Source: Anaerolineales bacterium
GTDB taxonomy: Bacteria; Chloroflexota; Anaerolineae; Anaerolineales; E44-bin32
DNA length: 6,690 bases
Reading direction: 5' to 3'
Assembly: GCA_030608865.1 (NCBI GenBank)
Contig: JAUWDI010000050.1
Span: forward strand, 1-6,690
Part shown: positions 4,992-6,690 of the stretch, piece after piece
How the letters are laid out: every line of letters starts with the position of its first letter
How positions within the stretch are numbered: the stretch's first letter is position 1
Notes under the pieces: generated by a model
Told to the model about the DNA's origin: nothing
The model's input: only the letters and a program-made list of their open reading frames with translations
Database searches by the model: none
Translations under genes and position numbers: made by a program

Positions 4992-6690
4992 ACGTAATGG
5001 GAACGGTCTCTTCAGTAAAGCATTCCAGAATATCGCCCTCTTTGAAGGACTCGAAACCCTTCAAGCCAATACCGCACTCGAAGCCGTTACGAATTTCCCG
5101 AACGTCGTCCTTCTCATGCCTGAGTGAGGAGATAGGACCATTGAAAAGCTCCTCATCCTCGCGCAACACCAACATACGCCCACTGCGTTGAATCTCCCCT
5201 TCTGTGACAATGCAGCCGGCGATATTACCTAGCTTGGGAATTCGGAAAACCGCACGAACTCGTGCTTTGCCAAGCACAACCCTGCGCGTCTCAGGTTCCA
5301 ACATACCCTTGAGCGCCAGCTCTATATCTTCTGTAAGGCGATAGATAATATCGTACACGCGGATATCCACATCTTCCACATCGGCACAATTCTTAGCAAC
5401 TTGATCTGCGGTCACGTTAAACCCGATGACGATACCTTGAGATGCCGCGGCGAGCATGACGTCGTTTTCACTGATGTTACCTGTGCCGGCATGGAGGATG
5501 TTCACTTTAATTTCGCCTGCGCTAAGTTTTTCGAGTGAATTGACGATCGGTTCAAGAGACCCCTGAACATCGGCTTTTACGACAAGCCGTAGTTCCTTCA
5601 CCTCTCCTGCTTTATACGCCGCGAAGAGCTGCTCAAGGGACTGCGCTTTCGAAGTCCCGCGGGCGCGCTCTCGCTGCTCGTTCTTTCGCTCCTCAACAAT
5701 GATACGCGCCTCGCGCTCACTCTCAACGACAGTGAAGAGTTCTCCAGCGAGAGGCACATCAGAGAGCCCCATTACGGATACAGGTTGCGATGGCCTGGCG
5801 ACCTTAATCGGCTCGCCCTGGAAATCAAACATCGCCCTGATTTTCCCGCAGGATGTGCCCACCAAGATGGCATCTCCAATGCGCAGGGTTCCATTTTGAA
5901 CCAGGAACGTTGCTACGACGCCCTTGGCTTTATCCAACTCGGCTTCAATCACCATTCCGATGACTTTGCCTGAGGGGTTGGCTTTAATTTCCGTGGAGTC
6001 AGCGACAAGATTGATCGCTTCAAGCAGGTCTTCCAGCCCATCCTTTTCCTTTGCCGAAACGGGGACAACCATTGTTTCGCCTTCCCAGTCATCCGGAATA
6101 AGCCCGATGTCTGATAACTCCTGTTTGACTTTATCCGGGTTGGAGTTGGGGCGGTCGATTTTATTAAGAGCGACGATGATCGGCACACGAGCAGCTTGAA
6201 TATGCGCCAACGCTTCACGCGTCTGAGGCATTACGCCATCATCCGCGGCGACAACCAGCACAGCGATGTCAGCTCCCTTAGCCCCCCGCGCGCGCATAGC
6301 CGTGAAAGCGGCATGTCCGGGTGTGTCCAGGAAGGTGATTGACCGCTCATTGTGTTCAACTTGATAGGCAGAGATGCGCTGGGTGATGCCGCCCGCCTCC
6401 CCCTCGGCAACATTCGTCAAGCGAATGGCATCCAGCAGTGTAGTCTTACCGTGGTCAACATGTCCCAGTACCGTCACAACCGGCGGACGGTCCTTTAACG
6501 TTTTGGGATCTTCATCACCGATCAACTGCCGCCAGCGCGGCAGCTCGCCCGCTTCTTCAAGTTCATCCTCTGCAGCGGCAAGATGTTCCGCTTCAAAACC
6601 GAACTCAGCGATCACGATCGCCGCGGTATCGAAATCGATTTGCTGGTTGATGTTCGCCATCACACCATTCGCCATCAACTGCTTGATGAC
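4990..6690 (-). CDS. infB: Translation initiation factor IF2 (partial, N terminus beyond window)
   Basis: IF2 is the GTPase that delivers fMet-tRNA to the 30S subunit and promotes 50S joining. The visible 566 residues are open to the window edge. They start [20 protein letters not shown], which is the conserved block preceding the G domain, so the true start lies to the right and internal TTG/ATG codons near 6673-6678 are not starts. Numbered from the edge, the GTPase motifs are G1 GHVDHGKT (76-83), GGITQ of switch I (100-104), G3 DTPGH (122-126), G4 NKID (176-179) and G5 SAK (212-214). A beta-barrel domain II follows (about 240-325), then a charged linker, then domain III with [12 protein letters not shown] (371-382) and [10 protein letters not shown] (402-411). 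The C-terminal fMet-tRNA-binding domain ends with [11 protein letters not shown] (536-546). All G motifs are intact. [10 protein letters not shown] and QRISAYQV differ mildly from the commoner GVGAITESDV and QHIGAYQV forms. It heads the visible part of the operon, 9 nt before rbfA. Confidence 0.97.
   Translation of the reverse strand, partial: VIKQLMANGVMANINQQIDFDTAAIVIAEFGFEAEHLAAAEDELEEAGELPRWRQLIGDEDPKTLKDRPPVVTVLGHVDHGKTTLLDAIRLTNVAEGEAGGITQRISAYQVEHNERSITFLDTPGHAAFTAMRARGAKGADIAVLVVAADDGVMPQTREALAHIQAARVPIIVALNKIDRPNSNPDKVKQELSDIGLIPDDWEGETMVVPVSAKEKDGLEDLLEAINLVADSTEIKANPSGKVIGMVIEAELDKAKGVVATFLVQNGTLRIGDAILVGTSCGKIRAMFDFQGEPIKVARPSQPVSVMGLSDVPLAGELFTVVESEREARIIVEERKNEQRERARGTSKAQSLEQLFAAYKAGEVKELRLVVKADVQGSLEPIVNSLEKLSAGEIKVNILHAGTGNISENDVMLAAASQGIVIGFNVTADQVAKNCADVEDVDIRVYDIIYRLTEDIELALKGMLEPETRRVVLGKARVRAVFRIPKLGNIAGCIVTEGEIQRSGRMLVLREDEELFNGPISSLRHEKDDVREIRNGFECGIGLKGFESFKEGDILECFTEETVPIT

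Noticed and set aside
4462..5127. 221-codon plus-strand open frame opposite the DHH gene, rbfA and infB
   Set aside because: It spans three conserved minus-strand genes and their junctions; it is an antisense shadow with no family-like features.
1..6690. Defence system, mobile element, CRISPR array or RNA gene
   Set aside because: Apart from the 230-bp gap the window is filled by housekeeping genes. I found no direct repeat series, transposase or integrase motifs, or tRNA/rRNA-like segments.

Overview
The window reads as one dense minus-strand operon end, infB > rbfA > DHH phosphoesterase (nrnA-like) > truB > ribF > two-domain ThyX-like gene, met at its far end by the 3' end of a plus-strand gene for a YhhN-family membrane protein. 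Base composition is moderate, by eye a little over half GC. The infB-rbfA-DHH-truB-ribF order is a widespread bacterial arrangement. The infB and tandem ThyX sequences remind me of Chloroflexota (Anaerolineae-like), but that is an inference from recollection, not from a search. Nothing here indicates a plasmid, phage or transposon: there is no integrase, transposase, CRISPR array or tRNA.

Layout. 2-157 (+): last 51 codons of a YhhN/TMEM86-type gene. 158-387: a 230-bp gap between convergent genes, holding only short hairpins. 388-1812 (-): ThyX-like protein with two tandem ThyX domains. 1805-2788 (-): bifunctional riboflavin kinase/FAD synthetase. 2758-3639 (-): tRNA pseudouridine-55 synthase. 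3636-4610 (-): DHH/DHHA1 phosphoesterase with a GTG start. 4591-4980 (-): ribosome-binding factor A. 4990-6690 (-): translation initiation factor IF2, cut at its N terminus by the window edge.

The six minus-strand genes are packed with 9-nt to overlapping junctions. Several downstream genes have a Shine-Dalgarno sequence inside the end of the gene before them, so they are probably co-transcribed and translationally coupled. IF2, RbfA and TruB serve translation initiation, 30S maturation and tRNA modification. The DHH protein probably clears nanoRNA/pAp-type oligonucleotides. RibF makes FMN and FAD, and the last gene belongs to a FAD-using family. No promoter is visible inside the operon; the main one should lie beyond the right edge, upstream of infB.

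The most interesting item is the ThyX-like protein. Its two ThyX repeats have lost complementary halves of the signature motif RHRxxSxNExSxRY: repeat 1 keeps the S/E/S/RY half and repeat 2 keeps the RHR half. This suggests either a composite active site or a changed function.
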